DNA of 64,000 nucleotides from JANNBN01 sp031385545 (lineage in GTDB: Bacteria; Actinomycetota; Acidimicrobiia; Acidimicrobiales; JANYDT01). Position numbers and translations under genes: made by a program. The notes under the pieces are model-generated. The model searched no databases, was not told the DNA's origin, and saw only the letters and a program-made list of their open reading frames with translations. The stretch lies in the NCBI GenBank assembly GCA_031385545.1, contig JANNBN010000077.1:20910-84909 (forward strand), written 5' to 3'. Below, one piece after another: positions 1-6,941 of this stretch (position 1 is the first letter of the stretch; each line of letters begins with the position of its first letter).

Positions 1-1
1 A

Positions 2-427
2 AGCATCGTGTTCCTGAATACCAAGCGCGCGTGCGATCGGCTTGCTGACGAACTCAAGGACCATGGCCTCACCGTGCGTGCTATCCACGGCGACCTCTCC
101 CAGGATCAACGAAACCGTGCACTCCGCCAGTTCATCGGGGGTCAGATCACGGCGCTCATCGCAACCGATGTCGCTGCACGCGGGCTCCACATCGACGGGG
201 TCGACGTGGTTGTACAGGCCGACGTTCCAGACGATCACAAGACATACCTCCACCGGGCCGGTCGAACCGCCCGCGCAGGTGCCGCCGGCGTGGTTGTGAC
301 GCTCGCGATGTGGAACCAGTTGCTCGAGGTCGAGCGGCTGCAGAAACGCCTGGGCATGAGCGTGAAGCCAGTGGAGATGTTCTCGAACGACCCTCGGCTC
401 TCCGCACTGAGTGACTGGCAGCCGTGA
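2..427 (+). CDS. DEAD-box RNA helicase, C-terminal part (5' end outside window)
   Basis: This is the second RecA-like domain of an ATP-dependent RNA helicase; the reading frame is open at the left edge, so the N-terminal DEAD domain lies outside the window. Helicase motifs are clear: a motif IV-V stretch (GDLSQDQRNRALRQF), ATDVAARGLHIDGVD (motif V) and YLHRAGRTARAG (motif VI, with the arginine fingers). The family unwinds structured RNA in ribosome assembly or mRNA decay. The tail after motif VI is short (about 50 residues) with no basic RNA-binding extension, unlike the long CsdA or RhlE forms. Its stop overlaps the next gene in a GTGA junction, implying co-translation. Confidence 0.93.
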   Translation, partial: SIVFLNTKRACDRLADELKDHGLTVRAIHGDLSQDQRNRALRQFIGGQITALIATDVAARGLHIDGVDVVVQADVPDDHKTYLHRAGRTARAGAAGVVVTLAMWNQLLEVERLQKRLGMSVKPVEMFSNDPRLSALSDWQP

Positions 428-1164
428 CCGACTGGCGGGTCGAACACATTACGGGGCCCGCCGAGGAACTTTTCAATGGCGAGCGGTCGTCGGCAGCGCT
501 GCTGGCGCGTGGCGGTCACCTCCAGCCATCGCTCCGGTTCGTGACCGTCGACGCGCCAACGCTCGTCCTGGGCTCCGGCCAGCACGTGTCCATCCTCGGA
601 GCGGTCCCTGGGCACGTGCGGCGACGCAGCGGGGGAGGAGCAGTGTGGCTGGACCCTGTCGAACACGTCTGGGTCGACGTCATTGTCCCAACAGGCCATC
701 CCCTCTGGACAAGCGATGTCACGCTTTCCTTCGATTGGCTGGGAGTGGCTTGGCTTCGTGCGGTCCGAGCGCTCGGCGTCACCGAACCGCTTGATGTCCA
801 TCGCGGCAGGCTTGTCTCCTCGCCGTGGTCAGCGTTGCTCTGCTTCGCCGGACGGGGGCCCGGAGAGGTGTTTGTTCGCAACAGAAAACTGGTCGGTATT
901 GCGCAACGCCGGTCGCGCGGAGGTGTGCTGTTCCAATGCGGGATTCTTCGGCGCTGGACGTTCCGTGCTGACTGGTTTGCTTCCGACGCGTGGCCGGGTC
1001 CGCTTGAAGCCGACGTCGCCGAAGCAGGCATCGGGTTGGAGAACTTGCTTGTCGGCGGTGGTGTTGCCGGGGGCATGGTCGCGCCTTCCGACGCCCAGAT
1101 CCAAGAAACCTTTGTCAAAGCGGTCAGCTCATTCGACAACGCTGGTGCGCAAGTCGGCAGCTGA
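424..1164 (+). CDS. lipoate-protein ligase A family protein
   Basis: A 246-residue protein of the biotin/lipoate ligase fold. The lipoyl-AMP loop RRRSGGGAVWLDP (about residues 67-79) and the segment NRKLVGIAQRRSRGGVLFQCG (with the family lysine in RKLVGIAQ, about 153-173) match LplA-like enzymes, which attach lipoate or octanoate to E2 and GcvH proteins. The GTG start overlaps the helicase stop (GTGA). Lipoate attachment is inferred from the fold; family members can instead be octanoyl transferases (LipM-like) or biotin ligases, and no lipoyl-domain protein is nearby to decide. Confidence 0.8.
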   Translation: MTDWRVEHITGPAEELFNGERSSAALLARGGHLQPSLRFVTVDAPTLVLGSGQHVSILGAVPGHVRRRSGGGAVWLDPVEHVWVDVIVPTGHPLWTSDVTLSFDWLGVAWLRAVRALGVTEPLDVHRGRLVSSPWSALLCFAGRGPGEVFVRNRKLVGIAQRRSRGGVLFQCGILRRWTFRADWFASDAWPGPLEADVAEAGIGLENLLVGGGVAGGMVAPSDAQIQETFVKAVSSFDNAGAQVGS

Positions 1165-1232
1165 GCGACCCGTCATCACGTGTGGCGGTGCGACTGGGTC
1201 CGCCGCCGATGCGCGTGATGAACTGGCCCACC

Positions 1233-2033
1233 ATGAGCACCCCGACCGAACCTGAACTGCTGTACGACGTCGCAGATCGAATTGCCACCATCACGTTCAA
1301 CCGACCGGACCGGATGAATACCATCACCGGGTCGATGCTCAACCTGATGTGTGATCTGCTGCTCACGGCAGACCGGGACAGAGACGTCAGGGTCATCGTT
1401 CTCACCGGAAACGGACGGGCATTCTGCGCCGGGCTCGACGTGAAGGCGCAGGCCGACGGAACGGGAATGCTGTCCGGTGACATCGGCCCTCAGCAGATCG
1501 ACCTTCGCTACACGCCTCCGACGGTGCTCCATGCGCTGGACACGCCGACGATTGCTGCCATCAACGGTGGCGCTGCCGGCTACGGCCTCGACATCGCTCT
1601 GGGCTGTGACATGCGGATCGCTGCTCGCTCGGCAAAGCTCGCTCTCAGTTTCACCAAACGCGGCATTCTTCCCGAGAGCGGTGGCACCTGGTTGCTGCCC
1701 CGAATGATCGGATACGCAAAGGCTGCCGAACTGTTCTTCACCGGACGCACGCTTGATGCAGCCGAGGCCGAGCGGCTTGGTCTCGTCAGCCGGGTCGTGG
1801 ACGACGCCGACCTGCTTGGCGAGGCGATGGGGCTCGCCGCCGAGATCTCTGCCAACGCTCCGCTGGCGGTCGCCGCGGCTAAGCGGATGATGCGCATGGC
1901 TGAAACCGAGACGTTCGAACAGAACGTCAACCACGTGTACCTGCAACTGCTCCCACTCTTACGCAGCAAGGACTTCACTGAAGCAATGCGCGCGTACGTT
2001 GAGAAGCGCCAGCCGAACTTCACCGGCATGTAG
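1233..2033 (+). CDS. enoyl-CoA hydratase/isomerase (crotonase) family protein
   Basis: A 266-residue crotonase-fold enzyme, typical family length. The two oxyanion-hole segments are visible: GRAFCAGLDVKA and INGGAAGYGLDIALGCD. The catalytic loop reads GILPESGGTWLLPR, so one glutamate corresponds to the usual acidic residue of this loop, while the second position of classic two-Glu hydratases is not obvious. It may hydrate enoyl-CoA in fatty-acid degradation, or act as an isomerase or hydrolase. The ATG at 1233 was chosen because homology begins right after it (MSTPTEPELLYD); in-frame starts exist upstream as far as 1182 but add poorly conserved residues. The gene stands alone, with an aldo/keto reductase converging on it. 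Confidence 0.88.
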   Translation: MSTPTEPELLYDVADRIATITFNRPDRMNTITGSMLNLMCDLLLTADRDRDVRVIVLTGNGRAFCAGLDVKAQADGTGMLSGDIGPQQIDLRYTPPTVLHALDTPTIAAINGGAAGYGLDIALGCDMRIAARSAKLALSFTKRGILPESGGTWLLPRMIGYAKAAELFFTGRTLDAAEAERLGLVSRVVDDADLLGEAMGLAAEISANAPLAVAAAKRMMRMAETETFEQNVNHVYLQLLPLLRSKDFTEAMRAYVEKRQPNFTGM

Positions 2034-2098
2034 ATCGATTCGCCTGATCAAATTCGCCTGGTGAAGTTGCACGATGAGTCGCCAGTAAAGCTCCCGGA

Positions 2099-2986
2099 TC
2101 AAATGCGTTCGAGCTGTGCGCCGTCGAACAGCGCTGTGATCCCGAACCGGCCGGTGTCATCGTGCATCTGTTCATCTGTCGGGCGTTCGAACGGCTGTGA
2201 TCCAGCGCTGGTGATGGCTGACAACTTGCGGGCATCGCTCGAGGTGTTCAGGAACAGTTGCGGATGGGACAGCACCCACTGGACGGAACGGGTGATGGCA
2301 GCAGCGTCCTCCAGCGGTTCATACCAGGAGAACTGCGCGCCGGGGTCCGATGTTGCCGACCAACGGCCGCGAGCAATGGACTTGATCGTCTGTACCGCTA
2401 CGTTCTGTTCAGCACAGCGGGCAAGGAGTGCTTCGACATCGCTGCGATAGTCGGGCCGCAGCATCATGGTGAAGTTGAAAGGCAGCAACACCGAATCAAG
2501 CGGAAACCGTTCAAGACTCCGCAGATGCATGCCAGGGATCCTCACACCGTGGCCGGTCACGCCGATGTGGCCGACCAGCCCTTCGTCCCGCGCTGCGGCG
2601 AGTGCTGCAACTGCACCGTCGGGTGCGAACGCTGCGGCCCACTCGTCTTCCTCCACAAGGTTGTGGAGTTGGATCAGATCGATTCGGTCGACGCCAAGCC
2701 GCTCGAGGGATCGTTCAAGCTCTGACCGTGCTGCGGCCCCCGTGCGTTCGCCTGTCTTCGTAGCCAGAAACACCGACGCCCGGTTTGCAACGAGCCACGA
2801 ACGGAGACGATCTTCCGAAGCCCCATACGACGCAGCCGTGTCGATGTGATTGATTCCGGCCGCAGCAACCTGTTGCAGCGTTGCGTCCGCTCGCTCCTGT
2901 GACATGGACCCGAGCGCTGCCGCTCCGAAGATGACTCGTGTCGAACGATGCTGTGTGCGGCCGAACTGCATCTGCGGAATGTTCAT
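2099..2986 (-). CDS. aldo/keto reductase
   Basis: A 295-residue TIM-barrel NAD(P)H-dependent oxidoreductase. The catalytic tetrad of the superfamily can be read off: Asp in HIDTAASYG, Tyr in the same motif, Lys in LATKTGER and His in LIQLHN. The C-terminal half keeps the cofactor-side pattern. The substrate cannot be predicted. It is the last gene of a minus-strand operon; its ATG overlaps the stop of the upstream nucleotidyltransferase gene in an ATGA junction. No terminator is evident in the 65 bp separating it from the convergent enoyl-CoA hydratase gene. Confidence 0.9.
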   Translation of the reverse strand: MNIPQMQFGRTQHRSTRVIFGAAALGSMSQERADATLQQVAAAGINHIDTAASYGASEDRLRSWLVANRASVFLATKTGERTGAAARSELERSLERLGVDRIDLIQLHNLVEEDEWAAAFAPDGAVAALAAARDEGLVGHIGVTGHGVRIPGMHLRSLERFPLDSVLLPFNFTMMLRPDYRSDVEALLARCAEQNVAVQTIKSIARGRWSATSDPGAQFSWYEPLEDAAAITRSVQWVLSHPQLFLNTSSDARKLSAITSAGSQPFERPTDEQMHDDTGRFGITALFDGAQLERI

Positions 2987-3504
2987 GACTGTGAGGGTAG
3001 ACCGAATGGGTCTGAGTTACCGGCCTGCCAGTCCCTGCGACCGGATCGAACTCCGGTTGAAGAGACCCCCCAGAGCTGCCTCGCAACGGTCAGGAGGGTC
3101 GCATGTGGAGGAACGTCGTAGGGCGGCCGCGGGGCGATCGCCAAGCGGGGCAGCGACCCGAGCGCGTGTTGTTTCGCCTCGACGGACTGATACCAGTGGT
3201 CTTCGTTGATCTGCGCCCACTTGTCTGCCCCCATGACCAAGATGTCGTATCCGGCGCTGATCTCGGAGAGCAGTTGGTCGGGGGTGACGACGACCCCGAT
3301 CCAGGGGCGGTCTACCAACAAAGTGCGCAATGCATCGGCACGCGCGTGCGCCGAGGGAACGGAGTGCTGCTGCTGCTTGCCCAGTGCTGTCTCGGAAATG
3401 ATGAGATCGACCCGGTGCAGGTTCAACTGCTGCCAGGCGGACTCGGCGATGGCGACGTGCGCAATGGTCGCTGGGTTGAATGAGCCCGGGTAGCAGGCGA
3501 TCAC
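2983..3504 (-). CDS. NadD-like cytidylyltransferase-fold nucleotidyltransferase
   Basis: A 173-residue protein beginning VIACYPGSFNPATIAH. It carries the nucleotidylyltransferase signature G-[ST]-F-[DN]-P followed by TIAH, a variant of the (H/T)xGH motif, and near the C-terminus SSTGVRSG, matching the ISSTxxR phosphate-binding motif. It probably transfers a nucleotide to a mononucleotide or phosphorylated alcohol; nicotinate mononucleotide adenylation is possible but the A-for-G change in the first motif and short length leave this open. The GTG start at 3504 forms a GTGA overlap with the upstream phosphogluconolactonase stop; longer in-frame readings upstream are shadow sequence of that gene. 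Confidence 0.75.
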   Translation of the reverse strand: MIACYPGSFNPATIAHVAIAESAWQQLNLHRVDLIISETALGKQQQHSVPSAHARADALRTLLVDRPWIGVVVTPDQLLSEISAGYDILVMGADKWAQINEDHWYQSVEAKQHALGSLPRLAIAPRPPYDVPPHATLLTVARQLWGVSSTGVRSGRRDWQAGNSDPFGLPSQS

Positions 3505-4226
3505 AGCGGCGCTCCCGCCCCGTCGGTGAAAAGCACTCCCGGCACAGTGGCGAGCAGCCCGGCTGGGATGGACGGGTCGCGTGCGAGTAATCTGGTAGCC
3601 ATCGGCGCCTTGCTTGCTCCGGTAGCCAGCCAGCACACCAGCGAGGCTCGACGGAGCACGGGATAGGTCAAGGTGACGCGCCGGGCGCCTTGGTAGAGCC
3701 CCGTCGGCGCGTACGCATGGTCGGTAACAGTGAGGGAGCCGTCTCCAGGGACAAGGCTGGCCGTGTGGCCGTCGTCGCCAAGGCCAAGGTGGACGATGTC
3801 GAAGGCGCCGTCCTCACCAAGGAATGCGCGCAGCGTCAGGCTTGCCAGCCGAGCAACTTCGGACGGGTCATCCTCAGCGACTGCGGCGATGAGGTGTAAA
3901 CGGTCACCGAGCAATCGACCGAGCGTGTCGCGGAGTTGGTGAGCGTTGCGACGCGGATCGTCGATTGCAACGAGTCGCTCGTCGACTTGAAACGCATGAA
4001 CCCGCTTCCACGGAACGTCGTGGAGTGCGAGTTGCCTGAGCATCGTCTCCGGGGTTCGGCCTCCGGAAAAGGCCACGTTGACCCGCGGAGCGTTCTCACT
4101 TGCGAGGCGGATCTCGCGTGCGATGTACGTGGCCGCGGCGCACGCCGCTGCAGCGACTGTGCCGCGAACTTCGACACGTGGGCCGGGCGGTCGAACGGCT
4201 GTTTGGGGCTGCGTCTCAACCCACAT
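3501..4226 (-). CDS. pgl: 6-phosphogluconolactonase
   Basis: A 241-residue member of the NagB/RpiA/DevB sugar-phosphate isomerase fold, hydrolysing 6-phosphogluconolactone in the oxidative pentose phosphate pathway. Family motifs are FSGGRTPETML, the DERLVAIDDPRRNAHQL stretch and GLGDDGHTASLVPG. The ATG at 4226 (MWVETQPQ) is preferred because family similarity begins some 20 residues later; a longer reading to 4352 would run through the mraZ control region. It is the promoter-proximal gene of a three-gene minus-strand operon, divergent from the dcw cluster. Glucose-6-phosphate dehydrogenase is not in the window. Confidence 0.88.
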   Translation of the reverse strand: MWVETQPQTAVRPPGPRVEVRGTVAAAACAAATYIAREIRLASENAPRVNVAFSGGRTPETMLRQLALHDVPWKRVHAFQVDERLVAIDDPRRNAHQLRDTLGRLLGDRLHLIAAVAEDDPSEVARLASLTLRAFLGEDGAFDIVHLGLGDDGHTASLVPGDGSLTVTDHAYAPTGLYQGARRVTLTYPVLRRASLVCWLATGASKAPMATRLLARDPSIPAGLLATVPGVLFTDGAGAPL

Positions 4227-4319
4227 GGTTATCCATGGAAACATCTGATAGTTGACCTGGAATATGTCTCGTGGCGCTGGTGTCCTGGGAGACCGCAGTG
4301 CTACGTTGAGGAGACGCCG

Positions 4320-4345
4320 TGGAGGCACAGTGGAGGTGAATGGGA
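4320..4345 (+). promoter_or_regulatory. candidate MraZ operator (three TGG-type direct repeats)
   Basis: TGGAG at 4320, TGGAG at 4331 and TGGGA at 4341 lie in the same orientation at 11- and 10-bp spacing, just upstream of mraZ. MraZ is known to bind short direct repeats of the TGGGN type, spaced about one helical turn, in front of its own gene. A TANNNT sequence (TACGTT, near 4302) upstream could be the -10 box, but no clear -35 was found. The autoregulatory role is inferred from these repeats and their position. Confidence 0.5.
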
Positions 4346-4370
4346 TAGCCAATGGCTAGACCACCCTTCG

Positions 4371-4386
4371 CTGGGTCGCCACCCAG
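4371..4386 (+). promoter_or_regulatory. small hairpin followed by TTTT upstream of the mraZ GTG start
   Basis: CTGGGT and ACCCAG form a perfect 6-bp stem around a 4-nt loop and are followed at once by TTTT. If mraZ starts at GTG 4403, the hairpin is in the leader and could act as an attenuator or affect translation. If mraZ starts at ATG 4352, it lies inside the coding region and is probably incidental. Confidence 0.3.
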
Positions 4387-4402
4387 TTTTCGTTGGTTCA
4401 TC

Positions 4403-4834
4403 GTGGGATACCTCTTCCTCAACAACACGCGAGTCAAGCTCGACGACCGTGGCCGCTTCGCGGTCTCGGCGGCCGACTTCGACCAATTACGTCACGGCGA
4501 TGATGGCGCTGATGTCATTGTCGCGCTGGGGAAGGACGATCAACTCGAGATCTGGCCACGTGATGCTTTCGAGTCCAAAGCCCTTCGTATGAAGGAAAAA
4601 GCTGACGAGACGAACGACGAGTACTGGCTCAAGGCCCTTCGCCGCCTGACGGCCAACGCAAAGATGGCGCAGGTCGACAAGCAGCGACGCGTCGCGTTGC
4701 CGAACGAACTTCGCAAACTTGCAGCCTTTGGCGACGGCGTCGATGTTGCGGTCAATGGGTGTTTCGACCACATCGAGGTGTGGATACCCGAGAAGTTTGC
4801 TGCTGCGACTGACCGAGCAGAGCGTGACCTGTGA
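4403..4834 (+). CDS. mraZ: transcriptional regulator MraZ
   Basis: A 143-residue MraZ with two AbrB-like beta-barrel repeats: the first begins FLNNTRVKLDDRGRF, the second has AQVDKQRRVALPNELRKLAAF. MraZ represses its own dcw operon by binding direct repeats upstream. The GTG at 4403 places FLNN at the usual N-terminal position; an ATG at 4352 would add 17 residues not typical of the family and would place the candidate operator immediately at the start codon. The stop overlaps the rsmH ATG (TGATG). The first gene of the division and cell-wall cluster. Confidence 0.85.
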   Translation: MGYLFLNNTRVKLDDRGRFAVSAADFDQLRHGDDGADVIVALGKDDQLEIWPRDAFESKALRMKEKADETNDEYWLKALRRLTANAKMAQVDKQRRVALPNELRKLAAFGDGVDVAVNGCFDHIEVWIPEKFAAATDRAERDL

Positions 4835-5826
4835 TGACGGAGACTAGGACCGAACCGGGGGCCCAGCCTGAGTTCCACCACGTTTCGGTGATGCGGGCGG
4901 AAGTCGTCGGCTGGTTCGCTCCCGTTCCGACCGGTTGGGTCGTCGACGCAACTCTTGGCGGAGCCGGGCATGCGACTGCGCTCCTCGAAACGCATCCGCA
5001 TCTCTGCGTACTTGGTATCGATCAGGACCCTCTCGCGATCCGTTTCGCCACCGATCGCTTGCGTGCCTTCCACGATCGGGCACGCGTGTGGACGGGGCGG
5101 TTCGACCGAATGGGCGAGGCGGTCCAGGAAACCGGGTCGGTCCCGGTCGTCGGCGTGCTGATGGACCTCGGGGTCTCGTCAGCTCAGTTCGATATCGCCG
5201 AACGCGGGTTCTCGTACCGGGCGGACGCCCCGCTCGACATGCGGATGGACACCACCCAGGGCCCAACCGCAGCAGACCTCCTCGCGCAGCTCAGCGAGTA
5301 CGAAATTGCCGACGTCCTCCGAACGTACGGGGACGAGCGGTTCGCAGGCCGTATCGCCAGGGCTGTCATCAGCGCTCGTACGGCCGGTCGTCCGGTGACG
5401 ACCACGACAGAACTGGTGACGCTGGCAATTGCCGCCATCCCCGCAGCGACGCGGCGGACCGGTGGCCACCCGGCAAAGCGCACGTTTCAGGCGCTCAGGA
5501 TTGCCGTCAACCAAGAACTCGATGTCCTTGCCCCTGCCCTTCAGACCGCGATCGAGCTGCTCGCCCCCCAAGGCCGGCTGGTCGTGCTGTCGTACCACTC
5601 GGGTGAGGATCGCATCGTGAAGGAGAACCTCCGTCTCGCTGAGACCGGTGGATGCACCTGTCCGGACGGCCTGCCCTGCACATGCGGGGCGCTTCCCCGA
5701 GGCCGTTCACTCAGACGTGGAGTCACCCGCCCCTCGGCGGACGAGGTTTCATCGAATCCCAGATCATCGAGCGCCCTGGCAAGGGTGTTCGAAAAGAACC
5801 GTCTTTCCCAGGAGCTCCTCCCATGA
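4834..5826 (+). CDS. rsmH: 16S rRNA (cytosine(1402)-N(4))-methyltransferase RsmH
   Basis: A SAM-dependent methyltransferase of 330 residues that modifies C1402 in the ribosomal P site. Visible motifs are VVDATLGGAGHATALL (SAM-binding motif I), GVLMDLGVSSAQFD (family signature), RGFSYRADAPLDMRMD and the C-terminal VVLSYHSGEDRIVK. A Cys-rich segment (GCTCPDGLPCTCG) near the end is also usual for RsmH. ATG 4834 overlaps the mraZ stop; an in-frame GTG at 4831 is an equally placed alternative. Its normal place is second in the dcw cluster. Confidence 0.97.
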   Translation: MTETRTEPGAQPEFHHVSVMRAEVVGWFAPVPTGWVVDATLGGAGHATALLETHPHLCVLGIDQDPLAIRFATDRLRAFHDRARVWTGRFDRMGEAVQETGSVPVVGVLMDLGVSSAQFDIAERGFSYRADAPLDMRMDTTQGPTAADLLAQLSEYEIADVLRTYGDERFAGRIARAVISARTAGRPVTTTTELVTLAIAAIPAATRRTGGHPAKRTFQALRIAVNQELDVLAPALQTAIELLAPQGRLVVLSYHSGEDRIVKENLRLAETGGCTCPDGLPCTCGALPRGRSLRRGVTRPSADEVSSNPRSSSALARVFEKNRLSQELLP

Positions 5827-6941
5827 ATCACACCGGCACCCCAGCACGAACCGCACTTCGTCCCGGCCTCGTGGTCGACATCACTGACGAAGCGCTGGAG
5901 CAGCGCCGGACAACTGGTCAGCGCCACGCTTACCGCTCAGACAGCGATGTGGTTCGTGCGCTTATGTTCGCGCAAGGTCTGGATGAGCGTGGAAAACGGC
6001 TGCCGCTCGCCAGCGACTCGATGACCGAGGAAGAACGCCATCCGCACCATGTGGTGGCGGAGCGTCAAGGTCCGGGCCGCTGTCCCGCAGAGTTCGCTGC
6101 GGTGTATCGGATCGCGGATGCATTCGACGATGGGCTACCCAATGTCTCTGCAATTCGTACGCTCTCACACAAAGTCCGGATGGCGACCGCAGAGGAAGCG
6201 TCGATGAGTGCTGCAGGTGCACCTCGATTCGCGCCACGAGACGTACCGGCCCAACTGCGCGCGTTGCCCCGTCGTTACGAGGCCCCAGGCCCGCACCGTC
6301 GATCTGTGCTCGCTCCGACGGCTTCACTCTCTGTCACCCCGGAGACCTCCTCGCCCGGTGTTCGCGAGATCGACGGCTCCGACCGCTCCGCGAGGCGAAC
6401 GAACCCCATCCGGCCGCTGACGGCATCCACCGGTCGATCAACGGATGGATCGTCGATGCCACTCGCGTCTGGCTCGCTGGCCCTCGCCACCCCCGTCCCG
6501 CTTCGCGCCAGCAAGGAGACGGCGAAGCCGGCCCGGCCGTCGTTGCACGCAGTGTCGTCGGCTCCGAAGAAGATCACCTCCTACGGCGTGGTCGCATTCT
6601 GGGTCCTTTTCGTGATGGGCTTCCTGTTTGTCGCCGTCGTGATGCACGCCGGTATCGCACATCGTCAGATGACCCTCGACGAGATCAACGTCCAGCTGGA
6701 GCAATCCGAGTACTCGAATTCGCAATTGCGCGTTGAGGTCGCTTCGCTGCAGTCACCGACTCGGATCGCGCAATCTGCTTCGAGGTTGGGCCTCAGCAGC
6801 CCTGCTGGCATCCGATTCGTCCAGGCTGTGCCAGCGTCGATCGTGGCGTCCGGTCAGTCCGCGTCCGGTCGGTCCGCGTCCGGTCGGTCCGCGTCCGTCC
6901 CGAGCCTGCCTGCCGATACCGCCAGCCAGACTGGCGGGTGA
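5823..6941 (+). CDS. FtsL-like divisome protein with a long cytoplasmic N-terminal region
   Basis: The position between rsmH and ftsI and the topology identify it as the FtsL/septum-initiator type protein. Of 372 residues, about the first 260 are hydrophilic, Pro/Arg/Ser-rich and of no recognised family. Then come one membrane segment (VVAFWVLFVMGFLFVAVVM) and a coiled coil (MTLDEINVQLEQSEYSNSQL) ending in the LGLSSPAGIRFV pattern usual for FtsL. FtsL normally has 100-150 residues, so the extension is unusual. The C-terminus carries 15-bp tandem repeats coding GQSASGRSASGRSAS. ATG 5823 overlaps the rsmH stop (ATGA). It should form the FtsQLB complex with FtsQ and an FtsB partner. Confidence 0.8.
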   Translation: MNHTGTPARTALRPGLVVDITDEALEQRRTTGQRHAYRSDSDVVRALMFAQGLDERGKRLPLASDSMTEEERHPHHVVAERQGPGRCPAEFAAVYRIADAFDDGLPNVSAIRTLSHKVRMATAEEASMSAAGAPRFAPRDVPAQLRALPRRYEAPGPHRRSVLAPTASLSVTPETSSPGVREIDGSDRSARRTNPIRPLTASTGRSTDGSSMPLASGSLALATPVPLRASKETAKPARPSLHAVSSAPKKITSYGVVAFWVLFVMGFLFVAVVMHAGIAHRQMTLDEINVQLEQSEYSNSQLRVEVASLQSPTRIAQSASRLGLSSPAGIRFVQAVPASIVASGQSASGRSASGRSASVPSLPADTASQTGG

